Shown here in pieces: positions 34,657 through 47,110 of a DNA stretch of 64,000 bases. The DNA lies in assembly GCA_916613615.1 (NCBI GenBank), contig OU744725.1, positions 11,620,253 through 11,684,252 on the forward strand. The letters run 5' to 3'. The DNA is from Steromphala cineraria (lineage: Eukaryota > Mollusca > Gastropoda > Trochida > Trochidae). The notes below the pieces were generated by a model. The model was not told where the DNA came from and searched no databases. It was given only the letters and a program-made list of their open reading frames with translations. The position numbers were made by a program, and so were the translations under genes. The first letter of the stretch is position 1, and every line of letters begins with the position of its first letter.

Positions 34657-34870
34657 GGGCATGTAGCTCAGGTAGTAGAGTGTCCGCTCATCACCTGGAA
34701 GACCGGGGTTCGACACCCATTCGCATCATACCAAAAAACAACAAAAGGTTGAACTTGTTGTTGCTGTCCTTCTTGACATTTGAGCATTGTAAGGACAGAA
34801 CACTGTGGCTGCCAGATGCATAGTGCACAAAATGAATTTCCAATGTACCTTGTCATCCGGACAAAACTGA
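34657..34870 (+). mobile_element. tRNA-derived SINE, family 1
   Basis: GGGCATGTAGCTCAGGTAGT then AGAG (A box), CCGGGGTTCGACACCC (perfect B box), then CATCATACCAAAA as at 7.6 kb. The head lacks a pairing 3' acceptor strand and CCA-site context, so it is not a tRNA gene. The frames at 34668-34977 are within or beside it. Confidence 0.8.
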
Positions 34871-36217
34871 GTTTTTATTATACACTGACAGGGATGTTCT
34901 CTTTTCCCTTTCATTTTCCCTTTTTGGCAGGTTTTATTTCACTAATGATCCTATTAAACACCAACTCAAATCTGTAATTAATCATTTACAATATAAAACT
35001 CATGTAATTGAGTCCACTTCAATCTAGTTATTATATTGTTGATTATTGATGAACAAAAGGTTCAGAAGACATATATTTATTTTCTAATGGATGAGAGTAA
35101 TTTGTTCTCTCAATTAATTCCTGCGTCTAAAAGCTTACATTGATTTTAACGAAGTCAGTAGATAATGACTCATTAATTAATGATGTAATTACATGCAAAT
35201 GTTATTTTTGATTAGAAAATCAATGACTTTGTCATTGAAAAAAAAAGTTTAAACATAAATATGGATAAAAATATTCCTTTTCCATTAGAAGTTTAATTTA
35301 TTGATCAAAGAAGGCAATCAGAAGATCACATGTCATCTTACAATGTTTTAGCTATAAATTTAAAGATTTGTCCATAACCAATCATCAGTTACTTATTTTT
35401 TAGTTTAAATTGTTTTAAGCTATCTAAAAATCAATCAACTAAAAACTACCATGATTCCAGAGTGACAATCAAAGGTAGCATTATGTTGTTGCCATGGAAA
35501 CTGCAAAAAATAGAAAACAGCTAGGTCACTGATTCTGTGGCTTATGAGATCTTGAAGAATAACTCCTAATTATTATCTCTAAGATTAAACTCATTATCTA
35601 TTTCTTACAAGAACTCTGCAAAGTTAAAAATTTCAAAAGATGATGGTTTTCGTAGAGTTGACAAAAACATTCTTTCAATGTGTCATGAAGCCGAGTTATT
35701 GCCACCATAGCACCTTTCCTTAGGAAAATATCTCACAAAAAGGAAACACATCTCTTACAATTAAAAGTCAATCTGTTTTAAGCATAAAAGGATTCTTTCA
35801 ACAAAAGTTCCAAGTTTGGGAAAGCAACATGAATCCATTTCGCTAAGATTAATGTTGAAAAAGTGTAAAATTAACACAAACAGTTTTCACTTGAAACCTT
35901 GTAACTCAATGTCTGACCACAAATAAAAGAATTGAGTCAATAGATCTTTTCCGTGGAAGAAAATTGAAAACTTAATACACTATAAAAAACTATGGCACAG
36001 TGCCTTATCGTGACAATCAAATATTCACGATGAAGTTCTTAACAAATAAACGAGTTTAATGGAAGTTTGGTGCCTTAAGTTGTTTTTGGTAATCAGTCAG
36101 TTCTTAATTTCAGTATGAAAGCCAATATGGGCCCATATATACATTCATATGTCATACATTTTCAGTGGTTGAGCATGGGTCACTGAGGACCACCCAAAGT
36201 GTTGTTACAGACATGAG
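34871..36217. other. Unique sequence with one dense transcription-factor site cluster
   Basis: No genes were seen. At 35166-35200 lie TGACTCA, ATTAATTA, TAATTA and ATGCAAAT within 35 bases (AP-1, homeodomain and POU octamer-like sites). It is a candidate enhancer by motif density only. Confidence 0.25.
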
Positions 36218-36395
36218 AAAGAAGAAGAACTAGTTATTATGGATACTCAACTTCTTTATTGCATGAAATGCAACGTTTCGGTGTAGATACTAACACCGTT
36301 ATCAAGCAAATGACTTCTTTATTGCATGCAATAAAGAAGTTGATTATCCATAATAACTTCTTTTTCTTCATCAACTAGCTTCTAAATGCCTCTCA
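36218..36395. mobile_element. Foldback element, copy 1
   Basis: AACTTCTTTATTGCATG and TTATTATGGATACTCAA at the left mirror GCAATAAAGAAGTTGATTAT then CCATAATAA at the right. The centre carries AACGTTTCGGTGTAG...CTAACACCGTTATCA. A second copy in the opposite orientation lies at 40856-41047; homology includes the neighbouring CTTCTAAATGCCTCTCAA. Confidence 0.85.
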
Positions 36396-37679
36396 AGGAA
36401 ATCATGAGAAAGCTACTGCAGCAACTTGGCTGTGCCCCACCACAAAACCTGCAGCACGTACTATAGCTATTGGTGATTTGATTGTGGATTTGCACTCAGG
36501 AGATATATACCCATAGTTCCCTTTAATCTCAGATTTAAACTCAGACCTCTGGTTCAAAGTTACTAATTCCCTCCATTCCCTTGTTGTGATTTATGATTAT
36601 GATATTACAGTTCATTATGAAAAATGACTAAATCATAATAAAAATGAAATGAAAATTGACAGAGCACATCATGCTGTGAAAGGAATACATTTGTCTCTTA
36701 TGAAATGAAGGCCAAAAAATAATCAGCCAGTTGTTCAAGTAAATAGATAGCACTTAAGGTTTCCAAGACAACATTTGCTGCATCAATCCTGCATCACGAA
36801 ACCAAGACCACGTGTTTGAGTACCTTATCCAACAGCGGCACAGTTTTTTGCCTTGAATGATCCACATCAGCATAATGTATAAAACATGAGGGCAAAGTGA
36901 CTTTAATTTTTCTCTTTAAGAACAAGTAATCACTTTTCTACATGGCTTCTCTCAGCACAAGCCAGGAACCAGCAAACCGAGTAGGAATTCAATAAAACCT
37001 TAACTCAATAGATGGACTTGCATTGCCTCAAGTGATTATCAACTTTGGTAAGCACCATCGTCCTAATGCCTTGTTCCTCAAAACTGCCAGGGGATGTAAC
37101 AATTTTAATTTTGTCATGCTCTCGATCTTCACTTTTCAGTTAACAAAGTCTTGAAAGTCAATATGTAAAGTCTTACTTTGAAGGGGGTATATGGTATCAA
37201 ACAGTGGCAGACACTAATGAGAAATGTGAAATTTGAGACAAAAAAATGAGTTTTATTTATTTTTCAAATCTTCCAAATGAATACATGTATAAAGACTAAA
37301 AAGGATCAACAAGGGTGATTAATTGTTTGTTGCAGAGTGAAAAACTTGGAATTTGAATTTTCAAATCAGACACCACCCTACATCCTGATGTATACAAATC
37401 ACGCTAACCAAAGTTTAATTCAGTATGCTTATATATAAGAAAACGAATGTAGCATCTCGAACATCCCTCAATTTGTGGATTCAAAAAAAAAGAGATAGGT
37501 TGAACTGTCCTTTTAAGACAGAATGACCTGGTTACACTTGAGTAAGCTAATCTGTTGTGGTGACACCATGTCGGGAAAATGCTCAGTCCTTTAATGATAA
37601 CTGGATTTATCTTCCATAAATGATCAATACTGAAAAACCACCAGGGACATTCTTTCTACATGTGACCTCTCAATCCCAA
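36396..37679. other. Unique sequence, no gene seen
   Basis: A lone CTGTCCTTTTAAG at 37508 may be a MITE family A end remnant. Nothing else was seen. Confidence 0.45.
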
Positions 37680-39420
37680 CAATCTACAAATGCCTATGAC
37701 ACATTCGTTTTCAACAAGTCGTAAAATCAATGATTCCATGATTATCTTTATGATCTCCGACTGTTGTTACAAGTTAAGATGTCATTTTACATATACTCTC
37801 CCAAAAAAGAAACGCATATGTAATTTTTTAACAAATTTCCTACTTTTAATATTAAGTTCTTTGAAGTCACAAAAAAAAGGGGCGATAACTGGCCTTCATG
37901 GTCGAATATCCACTTCATGGAAAAGCTTTTGTACAGTTTGGTAGACTTTTAAATCCAAATCAGGGATGTTGTGAATAATCTCTATCCCTGTGGCAAGAGA
38001 ATGAAGAACAATTGATGCACACATCTTTAGCTCTTTTGGCCGGAAGTGGCCTGTAGGAACGGACTAATAATGCGCATCAGGACGATGATGAATATTCTGA
38101 TGCCAGACTAGTGTAAATCATGAAACTTCGGTTTCAATTTCATGCTCGATGACATTTTTATTTCCGACACTTTGTCAATGCATATTGATAACAATTGTTC
38201 CATTTAGAATTGAATAACAAAATTTGAAACAATAAGTGCCTTTGGTTGGTTAAAGGTACCACATGATCTAGCGTTTACTCTCACGTAAATTCTGCTATAG
38301 ATTTTTTCTAAATAATCTTTTAACAAAATACTCTTCAAATGAATCTAAAATGAACAAGAGGTATAAAACTTTCGATTTCGTGTGCTAAAGCCGTAAACCA
38401 TGAAATAACAAGAACGTTTTGGAAGAAAATATCACATTTATATTGTTTAATTCGTTTTTACACTTGACAAAAATTATCAAAATCACCTATGCCTTTCTTT
38501 TTAGGGGAGAGCATACTTCTTCTCAGTCTACAACTTGCGGCTTGACAATCAACAAATGTTTAAAAATGACAAAATCAATAATTCGGTGGTTATTTTGCTT
38601 CCCAAATGGTGTAAACAAATCGAGTCATAATTTGAATTATCTGTGCTTGGTCTTGCATGTATTGTGACTTGACAATCAACAAATGTAATGTAATGTCATA
38701 TTTTGTTTGTTTGTTACAAAATTGATGTTTCGTGCGATTAAAAATAAATATAATTGTACATATGTTGTTGTTTGTAAGAAAATCAATAATTTATTATTCT
38801 TCTGGTCTCAAATGACTGAAGCAATGCAGATGTCATAATACTATTGACATTTTTTTTCTGTGTAGGACAAAATCAATGATTACATGATTATTTCGCTCGT
38901 CCCTAATGGCTGCAACAAATGGGATATTCATCTTTCATATTTCCTCATATTTTACAATTTGTCACGCTATTACCAACAAATGTTATGACACACTTATAAT
39001 CTGCCTTGGTCCTCACTGGCAGAGTTGTCCTATAATTCTTTTCTTGACGGTTGCGACATTCATATTTTCTGACAATGAACTAAAGGAAATTTGTTATGAA
39101 AAATGTAGAATTCAATCAGTTTCAAACTTTTCTTGTGTTTCGATAATTCACTTGAATTTTACATTTTGAAGAACTCCAACACTTTTCATCCTCTTTGGAA
39201 ATACAATAGACAACAAACAAATTGTATGAAGTTATAATTTTGTTCCTTGTGGCAAATTATCGATTTGGCTACTGTTCCTTGTTCTTAAATGGAAGTAGTT
39301 ACAACAAATGAACAACTAACATATTTTACACATTTCCTATCCTTGATGTTTGGTATATGCCTGTCACACTTTTGCCACCACATCAATAATTACACTCTAG
39401 ATTTGCTGCACAACTATCCT
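37680..39420 (+). repeat. Very degenerate repeat field
   Basis: AAATCAATRATTNCATGATT then ATTTTGCTY and CTTGACAATCAACAAATG recur near 37725, 38545, 38573, 38670, 38780, 38869 and 39383 at irregular spacing. Several short open frames here (37690, 38419, 38906) show no domain. Confidence 0.45.
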
Positions 39421-39699
39421 CATGAAATAATTACATCATACAGTTGCCATGATTAAGCTTATAAATTAGATATTGAAAATATGTCTATATTGCATGTCAT
39501 ATGCCTTTGGCGATTCTGTAATCACCATTGAATAATTAGAAAAAATAAACTAGGTGAAAATTATGTAACTTCATATAAAGATATTAGCTGGTCAATTAAA
39601 ACAATGTCAATCAGAAAATCTTTGGCTAAGTCCTCTGTTTGAAGAATTCATATGAATGAAGATCAAAATTACATGAGCCTCACCTTTTGGATATTAAAA

Positions 39700-39985
39700 A
39701 TAATGTATAGACTGAGGTCTCAAAGCACATTATGCTCCAATACCCTAGCTTGTCTAACCCAGGCTGAAATAAAATTGCTCACGTGTCACCTCCAACACAA
39801 CTTCTACCAGGTACCCATTTGTTCTGCTGGGTGAACAGGGGCACATTTACAGTAAAGTCACTTAACTTTCACTTCTTCCAGCCATGGTCACCCATCCATC
39901 TGATGAGCTATGCCAAATGTTGCTGAACTGCACTGATAGCGGTCAAACTGAGCAATGCAAAGGATCATGTACAACCAACAACAAT
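39700..39985 (+). mobile_element. SINE-like fragment
   Basis: It contains ACCAGGTACCCATTTGTTCT then GCTGGGTGAACAGGGGCAC and TGCTGAACTGCACTGATAGC ... GCAATGCAAA. The second part is shared with the body of the SINE at 46.84-47.1 kb. Confidence 0.5.
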
Positions 39986-40152
39986 TAAACAACTAAATAA
40001 TAATAACCCTTTAGATAGCACACATAATTTGTTAGAATAGTTAAATTCAAACTGTCTTAATATCCAATATTTCTAATACTGTTGATATCACAGTACCCTA
40101 AATGTTTGGTTGTCAAATCAAGCACATGTTGTTTAGACTTTTACACTATAAG

Positions 40153-40289
40153 TTATCACATTGCATAGCGGGTTACATCGGTATTTATTATTCCCGCGAA
40201 AGGTTTTATGCAACGAGCGGAACGCGAGTTGCATAAAACCTTTCAAGGGAATAATAAATACCGATGTAACCCGCTATGCAATGTGATAA
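40153..40289. repeat. 137-bp near-perfect palindrome P2
   Basis: Arms TTATCACATTGCATAGCGGG...GGTTTTATGCAAC and GTTGCATAAAACC...CCCGCTATGCAATGTGATAA differ at about two positions over ~60 bases. The centre is CAACGAGCGGAACGCGAGTTG. The frame at 40208-40399 reads through it and is not a gene. Confidence 0.95.
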
Positions 40290-40439
40290 CGAATTTATCT
40301 TACCGAATGTCTAAAACTATTGTTAAAACACAATCAGAAGTGAACAAAACCTTTATTTCAAAACAACAACAAAGGTCCGAGTCACGGCATACTGGTTGAC
40401 CTTTGACCTTATCACGTGACTTTGAATGATTGACGTGGA

Positions 40440-40565
40440 AGCACGCTTTACTCGCGGGGTATAAGGGATTTATTCTCCCTCGGTGAAGGTGTATATGGGA
40501 ATTTGTTAAGGGTCACGTGAACCAATCAGAGATCGAGATTCTTACATGAGGTAGGATAAACTCCT
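40440..40565 (-). repeat. Dispersed repeat related to 16.3 kb
   Basis: On the minus strand TTTATCCTACCTCATGTA, TCGATCTCTGATTGGTTCAC and GTGA match 16307-16360. The CGCGGGGTATAAGGGATTTA part parallels the small palindrome there. Confidence 0.6.
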
Positions 40566-40855
40566 TTAACCATTCATTACCTGCAAATGTAGCATTTGGA
40601 GCAGACAGTCAGTGCCTTCATGGGGTATCGCAGTGATCTATAACTCCACTCTTGATCACTACTGTTATGAAATGAACCCCATTATAAGCCTCTGACCGAA
40701 CCATATGATAACCATTATTGAACAAGCACTGATACCTTAGATGACCAGGAATGATTTGACACTGAATATTCAACAGACGAAAGTAAATAACCAAATGAAA
40801 AAGTTACTTTAAACATTTAATCTGACAGCTTTATATTTTCAACAACAAAGTTATT

Positions 40856-41047
40856 CTTTGAGAGGCATTTTAGAAGCAGGTTTCATGAACAAGGACAAGT
40901 TATAATGGACAATCAACTTCTTTATTGCATGAAATGTGACGTTTCGGTGTAGTTGATAACACCGTTATCACTAACATCTACATCGAAAAATCACATTTCA
41001 TGCAATAAAGAAGTTGATTATCCATAACAACTTGTTCTTCTTCAACA
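40856..41047. mobile_element. Foldback element, copy 2 (opposite orientation)
   Basis: CAATCAACTTCTTTATTGCA then TG mirrors GCAATAAAGAAGTTGATTAT then CC. The inner arms CATGAAATGTGACGTTTCGG then TGTAG also pair with CTACATCGAAAAATCACATT then TCATG. The preceding GAGAGGCATTTTAGAAGC shows the orientation relative to copy 1. Confidence 0.85.
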
Positions 41048-41523
41048 GAGTTATTTTTCATATTTTATGCTCTACTCCAGCATCACTCTCCTATTTATAT
41101 ATCCATCTGACACATCTCATGCTTTCAACAATAAAGTAAATTCACAATTTCACAAACCCACCTCAAAGCAAACTCGTTACACTGCACATCCTGTCTACAA
41201 TTATACTCCTTCACACAATGAAACTATGAACTCCACACATCACCTGCCAATATTTGAACCACCTTTAACATGCCATCTTGCATCAAACCACGTTGAATCC
41301 AGAACTTCAAAAGCTGTCAGTCAACAGACCTCGAGTGTATACATAAAATCCAAAATAGCTCCAAGGTTCGCTGGCAATTACTACCCCTTCCTAGACAAAC
41401 AGGGAGAAGAGTTTGCTAGTGGGAGAGATCATGGGCAACAGTGTTAATCAGCTATGGTGCTAATGGACCCCCACAAACTGTTAAAGACAACTTCCTACAC
41501 TTCATTTACAAGCCTTCCTTCCC
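41048..41523. other. Sequence with an unassigned 126-codon frame
   Basis: The frame at 41067-41447 on the plus strand shows no domain, signal or repeat structure that I recognise, and it abuts an element. Its length alone does not stand out among chance frames in this window. Confidence 0.3.
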
Positions 41524-41745
41524 TTAAAGGGGGTCTGCAACCAGAATTTTTAACTTCCAGAGTTTTATTAGTAGGGCCCCGAAAGAGTCGTAAATGCTCG
41601 GTCGGGAAGAAATCGTTGGTTACGAAGCCCTTTCAGCTGAAAGCCAGTACCAAGTTTGTGTCACGTGACCCCCCTTACCCGTCTGGACGCTCTCATTAAT
41701 GATGGTCAATTAGGTTTCACAAGCTAGGTTGTTGATTCCCTTTAA
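41524..41745 (-). mobile_element. MITE-like family C, complete copy, inverted
   Basis: The ends are TTAAAGGGGGTCTGCAACC and GGTTGTTGATTCCCTTTAA. It is the reverse complement of 8861-9083 with moderate divergence. The 81-codon frame at 41454-41699 is produced by this element. Confidence 0.88.
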
Positions 41746-41920
41746 TTGGAAGCATGTAGATGATTGGACGCTCAGAATATAGGTAAATAGAACATAGGTT
41801 ATGTTCACACTTCCATCACAGGTCTACAATTGGAAGCATGTAGATGATTAGAAGGATACGTACATTGAACTCAGAATATTGGTAAATCAAATTTATATAA
41901 TGTTCACACTTCATCATGGT
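41745..41920 (+). repeat. Diverged ~85-bp tandem duplication
   Basis: AATTGGAAGCATGTAGATGA then TT ... CTCAGAATATAGGTAAAT ... TGTTCACACTTC occurs twice in succession. Confidence 0.75.
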
Positions 41921-43950
41921 CAACCTTCCCTTGATAGAAAGATAGGTAAATTTAGGTTAAGTTCACTCAAGTTTACCTTCCTTTACTTGAAATGATAAAT
42001 AGTTCAAACAGATAAATGGTAATGATAATAAACAACAAAAATTTCAGGCAAACAATTAAGGGTTTTCAATAAAACGGGCAACATTCATAATTCACTGTCT
42101 CTGGATAACTGTTTTTACAAAGGCTTGGTATTTTTCAGTCAAAATCAAAGAAACTCAATGAATCTCATATTTACTCACAGATTTAAGATTGCAGGCATTT
42201 TATAAATTTTTAATGATTTGTACTGTAAATTGTACAAATGTACATTGTAAATTCAATGTCCTTTCTTAGCCTTTTATTATGCATGATGAAAATAGATTTT
42301 TGTGTATGAATGTCAGCTAGAGATCAAATTTTTTTATTTTTTTATTTAGAAAATCCAAGTTAAATGTGTAGTTTTTTCCCTATGACAATAGTTACATTTG
42401 GCCAAATTTCAGTTGTCTCCCATGTTTCCTTATATTTTAATTATTTTTTACATATTGGAGTTTTAGTTCAAATAAATACTTAATAAAAAGCAATTCTTAC
42501 TTCTTGGGTGGTCAAAACATGAATTAATCCAAATATTCCAACAGCATCAAAATTTATTTTATAAAATTGAGGGTGCTTACTTAAATTCATTGTGAATATA
42601 TGAATTAATCTTCTGAAGTATACAAGCTTGAAAGATTTAGATGTTTCAAGAACTAGCCAGAGCAGCTAGAAGTAGTTGGAGGCAAGTAGAACACTTAAAG
42701 CATCTAAAGAGTGTGGATGTGAATGAGCATGAGGCATGTGATGATAACAGAGATAATGACCACTAGAGGAGAGATATCATCCGTATCTTACACACTTAGA
42801 GATGAGGATAATGACTCTCAAACTCTTGTAGGCTTCTTATGAGATGGCACATAAAACACTCACATAGAAGGAACTATATCCAATAAGATTCTAAGCATTG
42901 AAAGCACAAAGAGACCTATATTTCGAAGAATATCAAAACTAGAAAGCATATGAAAACAAGAGTTATCAGAAGATGATATAACCAATATATGAATATCTAT
43001 TTAAAAGGAGGACATAGTCATCTGTCAAAATACTAAGTTCCATTTTAATGGGAAAATATCTTATTAAAAAACTAACATAGATCTATATTCATAAAGGTCA
43101 CAAAACTCATATCATATTCACCATAAGGTCACTTCAAGGAAATCAAGTCACCAAAAATAAAAAGTCTTATAAGATTTCAAAGAAAAAATCTAAGCTATCA
43201 ATCAACCAACTACAGAAAATATAGGAGATTCTTGGTGAAACCTCTGAGATGTGGCCCATATATTCCGAGCGAGACATTTTGGAATATGAGTTATGAGAGC
43301 TGTCTCTGAATTCTGGCACTAAGTGGATCGAATAGGCAAAATGTCAAAATCAATTTGGAATCCTAAAGTATAGATCATGTGGTGAGTTTGGAATGAGAAT
43401 GAATTAGGCATGACATGTCACACATCATGAGTCTGTGTGCAAAATTTCATATCAATTTAATCTGGCAGTAACGCTCAGAATAAATTTCAATTAATACAAC
43501 TAGTAAATCTGGTTATATGAATCAATGAATTCAATTAGCAAAATGTCAAAATGAAATTGTAGATAAATATGAAATCAATCTAATGCAAAACTTTTTTTTA
43601 CCAGATATATATTTTCAGCATAAGGTTACAATGCAACCACAAATCTGCACATGACCATGTACAAGCCATCAAGACAATGATATCCAGCAAACAAATACAC
43701 CATTTCTTTTCCATCCATTTTGAGAAAAAAACCTTTATAACTTTTAGGTTTGACCCTTTTCTACATTGAAATTAAATCATAAAAGTGTGACCCAACAACA
43801 GACTTTATTTTGAGAAATTTGTTTTTCCAAAATGTTATAAGTTGGTTAAGAACTTTGTGACACTAATTCTGGTAGACGAGAAAGACCTGAAGTTTCAGCA
43901 CCCTCAACAGAATATAGCTTTACAGACATACCTAATGTGACACATGAGTT
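41921..43950. other. 2-kb AT-rich sequence, no feature seen
   Basis: There are no frames above 60 codons, palindromes or arrays. Confidence 0.5.
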
Positions 43951-43961
43951 AAGACGTTGTC

Positions 43962-44025
43962 GCCAACTTTTGGTACCAGTGACAACACGCTAGCCAACTT
44001 TTGGCACCAGTGACAACACGCTATT
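43962..44025 (+). repeat. Short tandem duplication
   Basis: GCCAACTTTTGGTACCAGTG then ACAACACGCTA is repeated once with one change (GGCACC). Confidence 0.9.
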
Positions 44026-46835
44026 AACATTCGTAACCCAAAGTGTAAGCCGTTAATAAAATCCTTGTATTTTTGGTAACTTTTGACCTTTCAGCATGTC
44101 TCTTTGGAGGCAATAACTGTCAGGGCGGATGAAGACAGGTAAACAGTCGTGAAACAGTTCTAACATTTAGTGCGACTTCTTCGATTCAGCTTCATGTCCT
44201 TGACATTCATGACCCGTTTTACTCTAGATCTATAAACAATGCTTTTGGTAACATTTGTCTACATTAGAGTATTTTGAATAGAAATTGTTTTGACTAATTT
44301 TTTATTTATTTTACACAACATTTCTTGGCCCTTCTTCAGGTGGAAGTTGCTTCTAGATATAATTCATTGACAAATCTAATATACTACTCGCTCCCCCCAC
44401 CCCTACTCAAGAGAAGTTAATTGACCAAATCTATATTTCTGTAATATTTCAAGTAGTTCGGATGATGTTCAGGCAGTATTGTGGACCCTTGTTTGGAGCC
44501 TGAATTGGTCTTTTTACAGGAGACAGTTGCTCTTAAATTTGTAAATGCCATTTGTTTAGAACACAATTTTTGTTGTTAGGATACAGAACCTATTTTAAAA
44601 GGATTTAGATTTAAAAGATTTTATTCATATATTTTATATGTATAGAAAATATCAGGGGAAAAAAGGTTTAATGCTTAATTTCCTTGGAGTAGTAAACATA
44701 AAATAACTTTGAAAATGTCTTTTACAATATCCATATCACTACACCATCAGTGTAGTTCCTTCTCCATTGGAACAAGTTAGGACACAACACAAAGCATATT
44801 TGTTATCTGATTGCAAGTTGACTCAAAGTGCACTGGAAAATATTACTTACTCTATCATAGTTTAAAGTACAATTTATAGTGAATCTTAAAATGCATATGA
44901 TAACAAATGGTCCCCACTTTCAAACACCTAAATGCAACTAGATACCTACTGCGTTTTCTTACAGCTGTGTGTATACTATAGCCATTGAACCTTATTTTTA
45001 TACCCGTCTGCAAAATACCACTATTATTATGTCATGCTCATGAAACAGTATTCAACCAATGGCTGAAATGAAAACATTTTTACACTTTATAATGAATTTG
45101 TGCACTGAAATGCATCCAGATTGACGGAAATGCATAATTATTGAAAACCAGAAGTGATGTCTTTGAATATTAATCTGTGTAAATGCTATCAATACATATA
45201 GTTACAATGGTTTCCTTATACAGTGTCCCTTGTCACTGATTTGAGTTTCATTCTGGTCTAATACATATATCAAATGAACAGTGTATGCTTGAAAAATGCC
45301 AAATTTTCATATTACTCTATTCACAGGAATAAAAACATTCAACAAAAAGTCGATTGTCTAGGATTGTCAACAAATAACATTATATCATGTATGCTACATA
45401 ACCACAAAAAAAGGGTTTACTTCTAAGTGCTGTATTTCACTCTTGGGAATAGAACAAACTGACATGACTGAGAAAAAATGGTTGTGCTCTCGTCAAAGTA
45501 ACAAGTTTATCTTCTATGTGATGTCTTCAATCACCACAAAAACAACATCTTAAGCTGCTGAATGGTTGATTTATGGTCGAGTTTAATTGCAGATGTAGAA
45601 TTTTATTGCTTTTATCCGAGGAAGAAGAAATGCAGAAACACCTAGAAAGTTGTTAAATTGCTGGAAACCATCCCAAAGGTTTGAAAAGGTTCATAAACAT
45701 TTCAGAAGGCAGCTGATCATGTCACAAAGCACTTTGTTTCATGGAATCCAAGCATTATATCAGCATTAGAATGATACTATCCATTTGAAATGTTAAGCAC
45801 ATGATACAGATTACTCGCTACAAGGAAATGATAAAAGTGTAGTCAATATTGATTTGTTGAGTTGTAAGTCTAATTTGTGAAAAAAGAATAATATATGAAA
45901 AATGTTATCACATATTTTTTATTTATGACAATTAAGAAAAGGATAACAAGTTGATATCGAGAAATCATCTTCATTCGTTATGTGACATCTTTCACACTTT
46001 TTAATAACTGTCGTGTTTATGTATAGTATTATTTATGGGCACTCAAACAATGTAGGAAATATAGAGTGTCATATTGCATAGTTCATTAGAGAACTTGTAA
46101 GTTTAACCATCTCGCTCTAGTCAACAACACAATTTTCATGTTTACACATATCCTTTGATAAATGGCAAATAATTTGATAGTTGCATTTGTGACATCAAGA
46201 GGGCGCACCCCTACTTTACACAGTACCTGTATCCGCCCATGTTGTTCCTAAGTAGCTTGTTATTCTTATTCAAATAAAATAAGATAAAATAAGTGAGCTT
46301 TTTGTTGCAGCGTTTTAAAATCCAGCTACTCCAGGTTTTCTGCCTAAGAAGCCTGACTTGGATTGTTTCAAAGATTTTATGTTTTTTCCCCTTTGCTTAC
46401 TGTGTTTACAAAACTTTTTGATTTGCCTTGGATTCTACTGGATATATATCTTAAAGAAAAATAATCTCTTCTTCCTGTTTTAGATTAAGATTTTTAAAGT
46501 AAGCGATAGGTGATTTTAACTTGAATAAAAAAAATAATCACCGCATCAGAGAAAACATAGACTTGAAGATATCTAAAGTTTTGTTAAGTGCAATTTTTTT
46601 AAAGAGAAAGTTAACATGGAAACAGAAGCAATGTCAAAAGCAAATTATCTGGAGAAGTTTGATGCTTCTGTCATTAAAAGAAATCATAGATATATCTCTC
46701 AATCAAAATAATTAATATCATGAAAGATTATTTTTAATTTATTCCTTACATTTTTGCATCATTTAAAATTTGTACACATCATGGCACACCAAGAACTTTA
46801 GAAATCACAAAATTCCTAATGATATTAAATATGGA
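44026..46835. other. 2.8-kb AT-rich sequence, no feature seen
   Basis: There are only chance frames (46521-46715) and no strong repeat. Confidence 0.5.
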
Positions 46836-47110
46836 AAGGCCTTGGTAGCCAAGTGGATAAGAGGTTTGGACAGTCAGTGCTGTGTCTCTAAGAGTGTTGT
46901 TTAGAGATCTGCGATGGTCTCATCCACTCCTGTCACAGTTCAAACTCTCTCTTAATCCATAAATGAATAGGGTAATCCAGTGAACCATGGACAATGCTGC
47001 TGAACTTCACTTAAATCAGTGTTCAACATAGAAATGCAAAAGACACGACACCACCACCTGAATGAATGTGGCCACTGTTCACTGTTTCTTCTTAAACAAG
47101 TACCATATCC
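46836..47110 (+). mobile_element. tRNA-like SINE, family 3
   Basis: CCTTGGTAGCCAAGTGGATA then AGAGG resembles a leucine/serine-type A box; the B box is worn. The body shares CCATGG...TGCTGAACTTCACT ... GAAATGCAAA with 39.89-39.97 kb. Confidence 0.6.

Noticed and set aside
41067..41447. 126-codon plus-strand frame
   Set aside because: No recognisable domain or signal was seen, and it is not distinguishable from a chance frame.
41454..41699. 81-codon frame
   Set aside because: It is a read-through of MITE family C.
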